A stretch of 64,000 nt of DNA from Paenibacillus woosongensis (GTDB lineage: Bacteria; Bacillota; Bacilli; Paenibacillales; Paenibacillaceae). Positions 27,612 through 37,203 of the stretch are shown piece by piece. The notes beneath the pieces were generated by a model. It worked only from the letters and a program-made list of their open reading frames with translations, ran no database searches and was not told where the DNA came from. Both the position numbers and the translations under genes were made by a program. Every line of letters begins with the position of its first letter. The stretch's first letter is position 1. The DNA lies in the NCBI RefSeq assembly GCF_009725165.1, contig NZ_WNZW01000002.1:620001-684000 (forward strand). The letters run 5' to 3'.

Positions 27612-29099
27612 TTACTCTACGGCAATCGTGACGACGGACATGGCCGGCAGCTTGATCGCCAGCTTATTGCCCTGCACGGCAGCCCCAGTGAATTCCACCG
27701 GCTTGACGGCATCCGGCTGCTCAAAGTTATTATGGGCATTCATCTTGTCAGCCGTGAGAATCGTTCCCGATACCTTCGCACCGGCAGCATCGAGACCGCG
27801 AAGCTCAAGGTCGAGCACGGCATCCTGCAGATGATCGATATTGCACAGGCTGATATGGACTTTGCCTGAAGCATTTCTGGAAGCGGAGACCGTCACCTGC
27901 GGCAGTTTCTCGCCATTATATTCGTACTCACCGAAGGTGGAATCAACGGCCAGCAGCTCGGCATCCTGATGAACCTTGTACATGTCGAACACATGATAGG
28001 TCGGCGTCAGGATCATTTTCTCGCCTTCCGTCAGAATCATCGCCTGCAGCACGTTGACGGTCTGAGCAATGTTCGTCATTTGCACGCGGTCGCAGTGATT
28101 GTGGAAAATGTTGAAGTGCAAGCCGGCCACCAGTGCGTCCCGAATCGTGTTCTGCTGATACAGGAATCCTGGATTCGTTCCCGGCTCCACGTCGAACCAC
28201 GTGCCCCATTCATCGATGATCATGCCTACGCGTTTGTCGGGATCGTATTTATCCATAATCGTGCTGTGCTTGCGGATCAATTCGTCCATATGAAGAGCTT
28301 TCTTCATCGTAATAAACCACTCGTCCTCCGGAAAGTCGAGGGCCGATCCTTTGCCCAGCCAGAAGTCCCCCGGAATCGTGTAATAGTGCAGGCTTAATCC
28401 GTCCATAAGCCAGCCTGCATTCTTCATTAACACTTCCGTCCAATTATAATCGTCCACATTCGCCCCGCCGGCGATTTTATAAATTTTGTTGTCCCCGTAA
28501 TTACGCACATAAGTCTGATAGCGGCGGTACAAATCAGCGTAATATTCCGGACGCATATTTCCGCCGCAGCCCCAATTCTCATTCCCCACGCCAAAATATT
28601 TCAGCTTCCACGGCTCTTCCCGGCCATTCTCTCGTCTCCAGTTCGCCATGGGGGATTCGCCGTCAAAGGTCATATATTCGACCCATTCCGACATTTCCTG
28701 TACCGTTCCGCTGCCCACGTTGCCGCAAATATACGGCTCGCATTCCAGCAGCTCGCAGAGCAGCATGAACTCATGGGTTCCGAAATGATTGTTCTCAACC
28801 ACACCGCCCCAATGCGTGTTGACCATGCGTTTGCGGCTTTCCCTAGGCCCCACGCCGTCCTTCCAATGATATTCGTCGGCAAAACAGCCTCCCGGCCAGC
28901 GCAGCACTGGAACCTTGATCTGCTTCAGCGCCTGAAGAACGTCATTGCGAATTCCTTTCGTATTGGGGATCGGGGAGTCCTCGCCAACCCAAATCCCCTC
29001 GTAAATGCAGCGGCCCAAATGCTCCGAGAAATGGCCGTAAATATTCTTATTAATAGTTCCTTTGCGGATGTCCGCGTTAACGATCACGATATTTTTCAA
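27612..29099 (-). CDS. GH51 alpha-L-arabinofuranosidase (AbfB/XsaA-like group)
   Basis: 495 residues from a TTG start seven bases after GGAGGG. A GH51 barrel plus C-terminal beta domain: the acid/base Glu lies in [11 protein letters not shown] and the nucleophile Glu in IIDEWGTWF. The opening [18 protein letters not shown] and [13 protein letters not shown] are typical of the family. No signal peptide, so it releases arabinose from imported arabino-oligosaccharides. It resembles the 495-residue second GH51 of Bacillus subtilis more than the paralogue at 38766-40295. It follows the GH43 gene 29155-30123 by 55 bases in the same operon. Confidence 0.93.
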   Translation of the reverse strand: MKNIVIVNADIRKGTINKNIYGHFSEHLGRCIYEGIWVGEDSPIPNTKGIRNDVLQALKQIKVPVLRWPGGCFADEYHWKDGVGPRESRKRMVNTHWGGVVENNHFGTHEFMLLCELLECEPYICGNVGSGTVQEMSEWVEYMTFDGESPMANWRRENGREEPWKLKYFGVGNENWGCGGNMRPEYYADLYRRYQTYVRNYGDNKIYKIAGGANVDDYNWTEVLMKNAGWLMDGLSLHYYTIPGDFWLGKGSALDFPEDEWFITMKKALHMDELIRKHSTIMDKYDPDKRVGMIIDEWGTWFDVEPGTNPGFLYQQNTIRDALVAGLHFNIFHNHCDRVQMTNIAQTVNVLQAMILTEGEKMILTPTYHVFDMYKVHQDAELLAVDSTFGEYEYNGEKLPQVTVSASRNASGKVHISLCNIDHLQDAVLDLELRGLDAAGAKVSGTILTADKMNAHNNFEQPDAVKPVEFTGAAVQGNKLAIKLPAMSVVTIAVE

Positions 29100-29154
29100 A
29101 ATGATGCCCTCCAGATGAAAAATAATATTTTCCCATTACAAGACAAGCAGCAAA

Positions 29155-30123
29155 TTACCGAGTTCGTTGCGCATCCGGCAGAGGTTCCCCGAAGTTCGGC
29201 GTTCCGTCCTCATTCCAATGGAAGATTTGGGCGCGCGTATGCCGGTTTGGATCATACAGCGGATCCCCTGTAATCTCTTTGTAATTTCGGGCATGATAGA
29301 CAATGACGTCCCGGCCGTCCTCTGTAACCGTAAAGCTGTTATGTCCCGGACCATATTGCCCGTTCTCCTCATTCGTCACGAAGACGGGAACCGGAGATTT
29401 GGACCAGGCTTGCGGATCAAGCAGATCGGCAGTTTCGTCTGCATACAAGAGTCCCATGCAATAATTATGATCCGTGGCGCTGGCCGAGTAGCTTATGAAT
29501 ATTTTACCGTTGCGCTTTAAGACCGCTGCTCCTTCATTCACCTTGAAGCCAATGATTTCCCAGTCATATTCTGGGGTTGAGATCATCGTCTGCTCTCCTG
29601 TCAGCGTCCACGGATTACTCATTTTGGAAATATACATATTCGAGTTGCCGTCAATTTCAGGATCCTTCTGCGCCCAGACATAGTACAGATCCCCCCGGTG
29701 CTCGAACACGGTTGCGTCCAGGGCAAAAGATTCCCAGCGTGTGCGAACCTGCCCCTTCTCTGCCCAAGTTCCTTCAAGCGGGTTAACTGCACTGTTCTCC
29801 AGAACGTACATCCGGTGATCAAACAAGCCGTCCTTCGTCTCCGTTGTTCGTGCAGCGGCGAAGTAGATATACCATTTACCCTGAATATAATGAATTTCCG
29901 GAGCCCAAATGTTGGCGCTAAGCGGCCCGGTGTCATACTTTCTCCAAGCCACAACGGGCTGTGCCTCGCCAAGCCCTTGAATCGTTCGAGCTCTGCGCAC
30001 CTCGATCCGATCGTACTCTGGAACAGAAGCCGTAAAGTAATAATAGCCGTCACTATGCCGGTAAACCCAAGGATCTGCCCGTTGCTCAATAATTGGATTT
30101 TTGAATTCATGGTTTGTTATCAT
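29155..30123 (-). CDS. cytoplasmic GH43 exo-alpha-1,5-L-arabinofuranosidase
   Basis: 322 residues, ATG behind AAAGGAG. A single five-bladed propeller with no signal peptide and no accessory domain. GH43 acids are visible: ADPWVYRHSDGYYYF (base Asp), SFALDATVFEH (Asp) and KVNEGAAVLKRNG (acid Glu). The sequence resembles the group of Streptomyces Araf43A, which clips single arabinose units from alpha-1,5-arabino-oligosaccharides. It sits between a lipoprotein endo-arabinanase and GH51, matching an intracellular finishing role. Confidence 0.88.
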   Translation of the reverse strand: MITNHEFKNPIIEQRADPWVYRHSDGYYYFTASVPEYDRIEVRRARTIQGLGEAQPVVAWRKYDTGPLSANIWAPEIHYIQGKWYIYFAAARTTETKDGLFDHRMYVLENSAVNPLEGTWAEKGQVRTRWESFALDATVFEHRGDLYYVWAQKDPEIDGNSNMYISKMSNPWTLTGEQTMISTPEYDWEIIGFKVNEGAAVLKRNGKIFISYSASATDHNYCMGLLYADETADLLDPQAWSKSPVPVFVTNEENGQYGPGHNSFTVTEDGRDVIVYHARNYKEITGDPLYDPNRHTRAQIFHWNEDGTPNFGEPLPDAQRTR

Positions 30124-30170
30124 TCTGGTTTCTCCTTTGTGAAATCATTTTGTATAAATCCAGGGCAGGC

Positions 30171-31607
30171 TCAGCTCTCTGGTTGGGCCTTTTGCTTGCC
30201 CCAGATTGAAACTCCACGCTCATCCAATCCGGTAAATATGAGGGTTTGCCCCCCTTTTTCCCAATCCCATGAAGGAAGCAGCTGCACGTTCGCGCTGTTC
30301 CCCTCGCCTTCGGCAACATCGTTCCATGTCAAAGTCACCGTTCTCCGTCCATCGAATTTCCAGGTCCCTTGTCCCCGGCTGCCTTCCAGCTTCCCTTTGG
30401 GGTGAAGGATAAGCTGATCGGACTCGATCATTCCGTCGATAAACGGATCGATTTCAATCCGTTCCCACTCCCCGGCGATCAGCGCCTCCGGTATGTCCTG
30501 TTCCTTCTCTCCGGCATATCTCTCTGGTGATACGACAGGCCATCCGTCCTCCGTCCACAGAATTTTGCGGATATGCAGATATGACCAGTGTTTATCCGCC
30601 TCTCCGCGGGCATGGTGAACGATGTAATACTCGTCTCCATCCTTGAGAACGGAATTGTGGCCCGGCGCTATCCAGCCCTCTTCTTCACCGAACTTATAGC
30701 CGCCGAGAATTTTAGTGCCAACCTCATACTGCGGCTCAAATCCGGTATCGGTCATTTCCCGTCCGTTATAGTCCACATAAGGCCCGGTAATCGTATCTGA
30801 ACGAGCCACCCGCACGTTATAATCCTCGAATAAGGAATCATAGGATACGAACAAATAATATTTGTTGAATTTCTCGTTATAGATGATATAAGGCCCTTCA
30901 ACTGCCCCGTCCTCCAAAATAGGATCACGTGCGGCTATTCTAGTGCCGAATCCTTCCTCGCCAGGCTTCCCTGTCTCCGGATCAAGTTCAATGATGTGAA
31001 TTCCGCCAAAAAAAGAACCGTACACCATCCACATCCGCCCATCGGTATCCGTAATAATGTTAGGATCGATGGCATTCAGCACATCCTCGCTTCTCGTCTT
31101 AAGCACAGCCCCTTGATCTTTCCACGGACCTTCGATGGACTTGGAAGTTGCCATGCCGATCATAGACTGCCTGCTGCCAAACGTGGACGCCGAATAATAG
31201 AGCCGGTACTCATCTCCATGCTTCACGACATCGGGAGCCCACAAATTGACTGCCCCGCTCCAAGCCCCAGCCTCTTCCGGAATACCCGGCAGCGCATAGC
31301 CGACCCATTGCCAGCGGATAAGATCCTTGGATTTGCGCACCATGACCCCCGGCTGCGGATCTCCTCCGACTTTGACGTCCGTGGAAAAGATATAATAGCC
31401 GTCTTCCGTCTTGATAATGCCAGGATCGTGGGCATTATTGACCGTCCACTTCTCTTCTGCATGAAGAATTGACGTATCGTACATCGCCATCTCACCTGGC
31501 GAATCGGGAAATATCGGTTGGGGCGCTCCTTTTCCCGTGCAGCCAACCGCCCCGAGAATCATCAATAGAGACATGCCTGACAGCACCGCCTTTTTAGATA
31601 AATTCAT
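30171..31607 (-). CDS. lipoprotein GH43 endo-alpha-1,5-L-arabinanase
   Basis: 478 residues, ATG behind GGTGAGCAGC. Lipoprotein signal with lipobox GAVGC (Cys near 23). The catalytic propeller covers about 55-370, with NNAHDPGIIK (base Asp), NAIDPNIITD (Asp) and AVEGPYIIYNE (Glu); APGHNSVLKDGDEYYIVHH is a typical late motif. A C-terminal beta domain of about 100 residues (AGEWERIEIDPF, VSIWGKQ) is shared with two-domain arabinanases such as B. subtilis Abn2. Anchored outside the membrane, it would shorten arabinan next to the importer encoded just upstream. Confidence 0.9.
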   Translation of the reverse strand: MNLSKKAVLSGMSLLMILGAVGCTGKGAPQPIFPDSPGEMAMYDTSILHAEEKWTVNNAHDPGIIKTEDGYYIFSTDVKVGGDPQPGVMVRKSKDLIRWQWVGYALPGIPEEAGAWSGAVNLWAPDVVKHGDEYRLYYSASTFGSRQSMIGMATSKSIEGPWKDQGAVLKTRSEDVLNAIDPNIITDTDGRMWMVYGSFFGGIHIIELDPETGKPGEEGFGTRIAARDPILEDGAVEGPYIIYNEKFNKYYLFVSYDSLFEDYNVRVARSDTITGPYVDYNGREMTDTGFEPQYEVGTKILGGYKFGEEEGWIAPGHNSVLKDGDEYYIVHHARGEADKHWSYLHIRKILWTEDGWPVVSPERYAGEKEQDIPEALIAGEWERIEIDPFIDGMIESDQLILHPKGKLEGSRGQGTWKFDGRRTVTLTWNDVAEGEGNSANVQLLPSWDWEKGGQTLIFTGLDERGVSIWGKQKAQPES

Positions 31608-31633
31608 CGCTGCTCACCGCCCTGCAGACTCGC

Positions 31634-32482
31634 TTATCCTTTCACTCCAGAAATCGCGACCGACTCGATAATTTGCTTCTGGAACACAAGGAAAATGATC
31701 AGCACCGGTAGAAGAGCAATAACAGAAGCCGCCATAATCAGCGGGTAGTCCGTCTGGATCGCATACGTCGCATTAAAGTTCGCTATAACGAGCTGGAGCG
31801 TCATTTTTTCCGGCGAATTCAAATAAATGATCGGTGCCAGATAATCGTTCCATATGCCCATGAACCATAAGATCAGCTGAGCGGCTACAGCAGGTTTGAT
31901 TAATGGAAACGTAATGACCGAGAAGAGCCGGAAATAAGAGCTCCCATCAATTTTTGCCGCCTCAATGACCTCGTTCGGAATGCTGATCAAATACTGCCGC
32001 AGGAAGAAAATCATAATAATATTGCCGAATAAGCCAGGAACGATGAGCGGCAGCAGCGTATCGATCCAGCCCATTTTAGAGAACATCATAAATTGCGGAA
32101 TCATGACTGCGGGATAAGGGATCATCATCGCCGACAGCAGCATGAGAAAAATTTGATTTTTGCCGGGAAATCTGAGCTTCGCGAACGAAAATGCGGCCAG
32201 GCTGGAGGTAAACGTACCTACGACTGTAACTGATACCGCGATAATGACGCTGTTCTGGATCCCGCTAAGCAGCGGACCGGCTTCCCATATTTCCAAGTAC
32301 TTGCTCCATTGCGGATTGCTAGGGATCCACACCGGAGGCAATGCAAATACGTCCAGTTTTTGTTTGATAGAAGTAGATAGCATCCATAGCAGGGGCGCAA
32401 TCATAAAAACGGCCCCGATCGACAATATGATGAAGATGATCGTATTCGTCAGCTTGATTCTAGTCGAATGAGACATATTCAT
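31634..32482 (-). CDS. AraQ-like CUT1 permease
   Basis: 282 residues, ATG behind AGGAGAGAAT. Six membrane segments, first at about 12-34 (IIFIILSIGAVFMIAPLLW). The EAA loop reads EAAKIDGSSYF, and the protein ends IIESVAISGVKG, typical of AraQ/LacG-type permeases. It is the inner-membrane partner of 32504-33391, and the gene order binding protein-permease-permease-GH43 mirrors araNPQ of B. subtilis, which imports arabino-oligosaccharides. Confidence 0.92.
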   Translation of the reverse strand: MNMSHSTRIKLTNTIIFIILSIGAVFMIAPLLWMLSTSIKQKLDVFALPPVWIPSNPQWSKYLEIWEAGPLLSGIQNSVIIAVSVTVVGTFTSSLAAFSFAKLRFPGKNQIFLMLLSAMMIPYPAVMIPQFMMFSKMGWIDTLLPLIVPGLFGNIIMIFFLRQYLISIPNEVIEAAKIDGSSYFRLFSVITFPLIKPAVAAQLILWFMGIWNDYLAPIIYLNSPEKMTLQLVIANFNATYAIQTDYPLIMAASVIALLPVLIIFLVFQKQIIESVAISGVKG

Positions 32483-32503
32483 ATTCTCTCCTTTCCCTCA
32501 TAC

Positions 32504-33391
32504 TCAAATATCAAAGGATGATTTCTCGTTCATTTTGAATTGAATCAGGGTCACAATAAATATGAATATGCCCAGAACGACTGCCATGGCGGAGGCATAA
32601 CCCATTTGCAGGTTGTTAAAAGCCTTCTGCCAAATATAGAACACGACGGAAGCCGATGAATATTCCGGTCCCCCCGTAGAGGTCATAATGTTGATTTCCG
32701 TAAAAATTTGCGACCCGCCGATAATGTTCGTCACGACGATAAAGAAGGTCACCGGCTTAACCATCGGCCAGGTGATATGGCGGAAGGCCGCGAAGCCGTT
32801 GGCTCCGTCCAGTTCAGCCGCTTCATAATAGGAGCGGGGAACGCTTTGGAGAGCCGCTAAATACAGGAGCATGGTGTAACCAAGGCCTTTCCAAACGGTC
32901 ATCATGATTAGGGCTGGTTTGACCGTATGCTTGTTCATCAGCCAGTTGGGCCCTTTAATGCCGAACAGTTCGAGGAATTGATTCACTAGGCCGTAATCGC
33001 CGTTAAAGGCCCAGCTCCACATAATCGAAATGGCGGCAAGCGAAGAAATAACCGGAACATAATAAATGACGCGAAATGTCGTCGTTCCCGGTATGCCCCG
33101 ATTCAATCCGAGGGCGATCAGCAGGGCGAGCACGATGCCGATCGGAATTCCGATCATCATGTAGATGGTATTGAAGCTTGCCTTGTGGAAGAGTTCATCC
33201 GTAAACAAATCCTTGAAATTGCTCAGGCCGATGAAATCCATCTGCCCCAGGCCATCCCAGTCCGTAAACGAACCGTAGAACGAATACGCCACAGGGAACA
33301 AGGTAAATAGCAAAAAGCCCAGAACCGGGGGAGTTACATAAAGCAGCCCGTACATTTTTTCTTTTCGATAGAGATTCGATTTGGTTTTCAT
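32504..33391 (-). CDS. AraP-like CUT1 permease
   Basis: 295 residues from the ATG at 33391, behind AGAGGTGA; an upstream GTG at 33400 is part of that site. Six membrane segments (first about 12-32, GLLYVTPPVLGFLLFTLFP), EAA loop EAAELDGANGF. It pairs with the AraQ-like permease 21 bases downstream. No ATPase gene in the operon. Confidence 0.92.
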   Translation of the reverse strand: MKTKSNLYRKEKMYGLLYVTPPVLGFLLFTLFPVAYSFYGSFTDWDGLGQMDFIGLSNFKDLFTDELFHKASFNTIYMMIGIPIGIVLALLIALGLNRGIPGTTTFRVIYYVPVISSLAAISIMWSWAFNGDYGLVNQFLELFGIKGPNWLMNKHTVKPALIMMTVWKGLGYTMLLYLAALQSVPRSYYEAAELDGANGFAAFRHITWPMVKPVTFFIVVTNIIGGSQIFTEINIMTSTGGPEYSSASVVFYIWQKAFNNLQMGYASAMAVVLGIFIFIVTLIQFKMNEKSSFDI

Positions 33392-33512
33392 GCGGTTCAC
33401 CTCTATTTCGGATGCCAGAATGAAAATGATGCTAGCCCCTTTGTATGATAACCTCAGTGACTAACATCATTTTGCATACTGGATTATTACAATTGCTAAT
33501 GTTGCAGAACGG

Positions 33513-34901
33513 TTATTTTTTCTTCGATTTTTGCTCCTGTTCAATGGCTTTATCCAACAGCTTTTGCATCTTCGGCTGTTCCTGCTTCACATATTCCGCA
33601 GCCGTAATTTTGCCATCCAGGACTGGCTGGATATCCGTAAAGAACAGGTTGTACCATTCGGCATTGTAAGTGTAGTGGCCTGGCAGCACTCTGCCGTAAT
33701 CTCCTACGATGTCCAGGAACTCCTGCTTGTTGGCTGGTCTCGTCGACGTATCGGCAGCCCATTCCTCCGCCATATCGATCAGGTTCGGAATTTGCACCTT
33801 GGCGTTAACCAGCATTTCCATGCCATCCTTCGATGCGGTCAAATAGTTGACCAGGGCGACCGCCTCTTCCGGATATTTGGTCTTCTCGGAAACTCCGATT
33901 CCAAGCGAGCCTATCCAAGTAGCGGACTTACCTGTCGAACCTGCAGGGTAAGGCATCAGATCATATTCGAATGGGAGCCCTTCATAAGTACTCATATCCC
34001 AAGGTCCTACCGGGAAGAAGGCCAGCTCTCCTTTCATCCAGCGCTGGTAGGTATCCAATGTTTGCGCATCTTCGGCGGAAGGCGTAATTTTATGGACGTT
34101 CTGCATGTCTGCAAAGAACTGAAGCGCTTCCGCGAATTTCGGATCATCGATCGTGACTTTCGTCTTTGTCTCGTCAATCCAGTCTGCCCCATTACTCCAG
34201 ACTAGCGACTGCAATACCCAGTTCACGTTAAAGCCTGTCCCGTATTGATCGATCTTTCCGTCTCCGTTCGTATCCTTGGTCAGCTTTTTGTTCACTTCAA
34301 TAAATTCATCCCAGGTCATCGGGACGTCATTGTCCGGCAGCGGGATGCCTTCCTTCTCGAACATCGTCTTGTTATATCCTAAAGCGAACGGTCCAACGTC
34401 CTTCGGCATGCCGTAGATATCGCCTTGTCCGGCCATCTCGCCGTCATAGCGGTATAAATCAACGCCGTATTTCCAAATGTTATCAAGATTAATATCGTCG
34501 TTATAATTCAGGTAAGGCGTAAGGTTCATCAAAATTCCGCTGTTCACGTAAGCTTTCAAATCGCCGGATTCAAAGTAGAACACGTCAGGCACTTTATTTC
34601 CCGTGATGGCCGCTTTCAGTTTCGTGGCATACTGATCCGCTGCTGTAACGACCATTTTCACTTTTACGCCGGGATGATCCGCTTCAAATTTCTTGACGAC
34701 TTCCGTATAAGCCTTCTGCTCATCGGTACCTCCGCGGTACATAAATGTCAGCTCTTTAGTCTCTGAAGATTTGCCGGCATTCCCGTTGCCATTGCCGGCT
34801 CCTGCCTCACCGTTCCCTTTGCCTCCGCAGCCTGCCAGCACGGTTGAGAGGATGAGAATGAGCGAAACGAGCGTAAACCAACTTTTTTTCTTGACCACCA
34901 T
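33513..34901 (-). CDS. AraN-like sugar-binding lipoprotein
   Basis: 462 residues from the ATG at 34901, which follows TAGGAGGG; the open frame extends upstream but that part overlaps the promoter. Lipoprotein signal with lipobox VLAGC, then a Gly/Asn-rich tether ([13 protein letters not shown]). The rest is a CUT1 family 1 solute-binding fold ([29 protein letters not shown]). First gene of the leftward arabinan operon behind promoter module P1, so arabino-oligosaccharides are the likely ligand. Confidence 0.9.
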   Translation of the reverse strand: MVVKKKSWFTLVSLILILSTVLAGCGGKGNGEAGAGNGNGNAGKSSETKELTFMYRGGTDEQKAYTEVVKKFEADHPGVKVKMVVTAADQYATKLKAAITGNKVPDVFYFESGDLKAYVNSGILMNLTPYLNYNDDINLDNIWKYGVDLYRYDGEMAGQGDIYGMPKDVGPFALGYNKTMFEKEGIPLPDNDVPMTWDEFIEVNKKLTKDTNGDGKIDQYGTGFNVNWVLQSLVWSNGADWIDETKTKVTIDDPKFAEALQFFADMQNVHKITPSAEDAQTLDTYQRWMKGELAFFPVGPWDMSTYEGLPFEYDLMPYPAGSTGKSATWIGSLGIGVSEKTKYPEEAVALVNYLTASKDGMEMLVNAKVQIPNLIDMAEEWAADTSTRPANKQEFLDIVGDYGRVLPGHYTYNAEWYNLFFTDIQPVLDGKITAAEYVKQEQPKMQKLLDKAIEQEQKSKKK

Positions 34902-34962
34902 AAACCCTCCTAATGAATATTGATTTAACATTGCGTAAAATAGAAATGTTAAGCCTACGTAT

Positions 34963-35084
34963 TCTTCAACCATATGTAAAACTATTTTTAAATAATTGAA
35001 TGAATCCGCTTGCAAATATAAAATAACATATAGAACGTAGATTGTAAATAATAAAACTTAAAACTTTTTATAATTATTTAAAAT
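34963..35084 (-). promoter_or_regulatory. promoter module P1 (arabinan operon): 21-bp element, promoter, cre, inverted element
   Basis: Reading leftwards: element ending TATAAAAAG at 35064-35084; 15 bp; -35 TTTACA (35043-35048); 17 bp; -10 TATTTT (35020-35025); cre TGCAAGCGGATTCA (35001-35014), placed where transcription should start; 17 bp; a weak inverted copy of the element (34963-34983, about 11 of 21 positions shared with P3). The same layout recurs at P2 and P3. A cre over the start site predicts CcpA repression; the flanking elements suggest a specific regulator acting at two sites. Confidence 0.75.
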
Positions 35085-35312
35085 TAAATGGTGAATCACG
35101 TTAAAAGGGGGGATAAAAATCAAATTAGCGCTTATTTAGGGTAATTAATTTTATATAAATATATAATATAAAGATTATATCATCCTTATTTCTATTTATA
35201 TATTGGCTTTTCAATCAAATTTTAGGATGTTTTATGGGTAATAAAAAGCGTTTATTTAGGCTTCATTAAAATAAAATGGGCTTCCCATGACCTTGTCCAA
35301 CCGTAAATGAAG

Positions 35313-35332
35313 AAAAAAGCACCTGCAGGTGC
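35313..35332 (-). terminator. intrinsic terminator of the second CUT1 operon
   Basis: The palindrome GCACCTGCAGGTGC (5-bp stem, TGCA loop) is followed on the minus strand by six T. It lies about 50 bases past the stop of the last permease gene. The stem is short but the T run is good. Confidence 0.65.
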
Positions 35333-35383
35333 CTCATCAATTAGGTGGTCAGTTGCTATCTCCTATGGTTTAGGGGCGGCTAG

Positions 35384-36217
35384 CTAACCTTTTACCGCCC
35401 CGGCCGTCATGCCATCGATGAAATATTTTTGGAAGGCCACAAATAAAATAAAAATGGGAAGAATCGAAAAAAACGAGCCTACAATCAATAAATCATAGTT
35501 GTTTCCGTATGGTGTGAGCAGCGTCTTGAGGCCAATCGGGAGCGTGTACTTCCCGGCATCGCTCAGCACCATAAACGGCCACAGGAAGTTATTCCAGCTG
35601 TTCATGCCGTTCAGAATCGCCATCGCCGCAAAAGACGGCTTCATGACAGGCAGGATCAATCTTACGTAAACCCCATATTCGGTAGCCCCGTCAACCCGGC
35701 CCGCAGCAATAATCTCCTTCGGCACGCCTCTTAAGTATTGCCGGAAGAAGAAGATCGTCGCGGCGCTGGCGATCCCCGGAAGCACGATGGCCGAATAGGA
35801 GTTCATGAGACCGATATTATGGGTCAGCGTATACAAGGGCAGCAGCAGAATTTCAAACGGCACCATCATGATCAGCAGCACGCAGATAAACAGGAAGTTC
35901 TTACCCTTGAATTCGTAGGCCGAAAACCCGTAAGCCACCGTCGCACTAACCAGCAAAGTTAGCACCACCTGGACAATCGTCAGCAGCAGCGAGTTGAAAA
36001 ACCAGGTGAAATACGCATGGTTCCCGGAGAACAAATAAACGAAGTTATCAAAATTCATGACCGAGAGGTCGAAACTCAAATTCAGCCCGTAGCGGATCAA
36101 ATCCTCCCCCGGCTTGAAGGAGGCGATGGTTACGGCATAAAACGGAATGAGAATTAGCGCACACAGGATGGCGAAAAAGGCAAAAAGGATGATTTTAACA
36201 GTCATATCCCTGCTCAT
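35384..36217 (-). CDS. CUT1 permease of the second importer (AraQ/MalG-like)
   Basis: 277 residues, ATG behind AAGGAGGAG. Six membrane segments (first about 8-30, KIILFAFFAILCALILIPFY); the EAA loop reads AAGRVDGATEY, slightly divergent (Ala for Glu at its start). C terminus FIDGMTAGAVKG. It follows the partner permease by three bases. Confidence 0.92.
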   Translation of the reverse strand: MSRDMTVKIILFAFFAILCALILIPFYAVTIASFKPGEDLIRYGLNLSFDLSVMNFDNFVYLFSGNHAYFTWFFNSLLLTIVQVVLTLLVSATVAYGFSAYEFKGKNFLFICVLLIMMVPFEILLLPLYTLTHNIGLMNSYSAIVLPGIASAATIFFFRQYLRGVPKEIIAAGRVDGATEYGVYVRLILPVMKPSFAAMAILNGMNSWNNFLWPFMVLSDAGKYTLPIGLKTLLTPYGNNYDLLIVGSFFSILPIFILFVAFQKYFIDGMTAGAVKG

Positions 36218-36220
36218 TCG

Positions 36221-37114
36221 TCACTCCTCCTTCTTGAACATCCCGGAAAAGGCCAGCTGCGTCAGATTGATGATCATCGTGATCGCCAAAAGCACAATGC
36301 CGACGGCTGCCGCATATCCGAGATTGTTCTTCTCGATTCCTTGCCGGTACAAATAACCGACGATCGTGAGGCCGATGTTCTTGGGCGAGTTATTCCCGTT
36401 CCACAGCATCATGCTCTCGATGAACATCGCGAGACCCGCATAAATGCTGATCGTCAATACATAGATCGTGGTCGGTTTTAATAAAGGCATCGTAATCCTT
36501 GTGAATTTCTGCAAGGACGACGCTCCGTCGATCGAGGCGGCTTCATAGTATTCGTCCGGGATATTTTTGAGGCCTGCCAAAAAATAAAGCATATTGACCC
36601 CTGTCCATCTCCAGGTCGCCAGCGACACCAAAGCTACAAGTCCGGTAACCTGCCCCTTCAGAAATTTGACCGGTCCAATCCCGAACCAGGCCAGCACGCT
36701 GTTGATCATCGAGCCTTCCATTTCTCCAAACATCAGCCGAAAGATCGTCCCGGCCACGACCACGGAGGTCAATGCCGGAAAGAAGAAGGAGGATTTAAAG
36801 AAATCTCTCCCCCACATGAATTTATTGTTGATGAGTACGGCAAACAGCATCGGAAATGGAATCAGTACAGCTAGGGTAAGCACCATATAAACGGCGCTGT
36901 TCGTTACGGCTTTGAGGAATACGCCGTCGCCCATCAGCTTCTCGTAATTGCTGAAGCCGACCCAACTGGCTTCCTGCCCGAGCTGTATTTTCTGAAAACT
37001 CATGCCAAAGGAGCTGCCTAGCGGATAGACCCAGAAGAATAAAAACACGAGGATAAAAGGCAGCACAAAAACGTAGGGAGCGACTTTTTGCGAGTAGAGA
37101 AATTTTTTGATCAT
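36221..37114 (-). CDS. CUT1 permease of the second importer (AraP/MalF-like)
   Basis: 297 residues, ATG behind AAAGGAG. Six membrane segments (first about 12-34, APYVFVLPFILVFLFFWVYP), EAA loop EAASIDGASSL. It lies between the binding-protein gene and its partner permease, so the operon order is binding protein, permease, permease. Confidence 0.92.
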   Translation of the reverse strand: MIKKFLYSQKVAPYVFVLPFILVFLFFWVYPLGSSFGMSFQKIQLGQEASWVGFSNYEKLMGDGVFLKAVTNSAVYMVLTLAVLIPFPMLFAVLINNKFMWGRDFFKSSFFFPALTSVVVAGTIFRLMFGEMEGSMINSVLAWFGIGPVKFLKGQVTGLVALVSLATWRWTGVNMLYFLAGLKNIPDEYYEAASIDGASSLQKFTRITMPLLKPTTIYVLTISIYAGLAMFIESMMLWNGNNSPKNIGLTIVGYLYRQGIEKNNLGYAAAVGIVLLAITMIINLTQLAFSGMFKKEE

Positions 37115-37203
37115 TGCACTACTCCTTTATGAAATTGAGTCGGAGCTGCCCTTGGGAAGAGCAGCCTCCTGAATTGATGAATAAGCGATTGCCAATACGG
37201 TTG

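Larger units (their letters stand above)
34902..35383. other. 480-base AT-rich control region of the arabinan operon
   Basis: Holds promoter module P1 (34963-35084), a further AT-rich stretch (35140-35190, TTTATATAAATATATAATAT) also present upstream of P2 near 40497, a second shared phrase (CTTATTTAGGG at 35132; CTTATTTGGGG at 40448), and the terminator of the next operon (35313-35332). No gene. Confidence 0.6.
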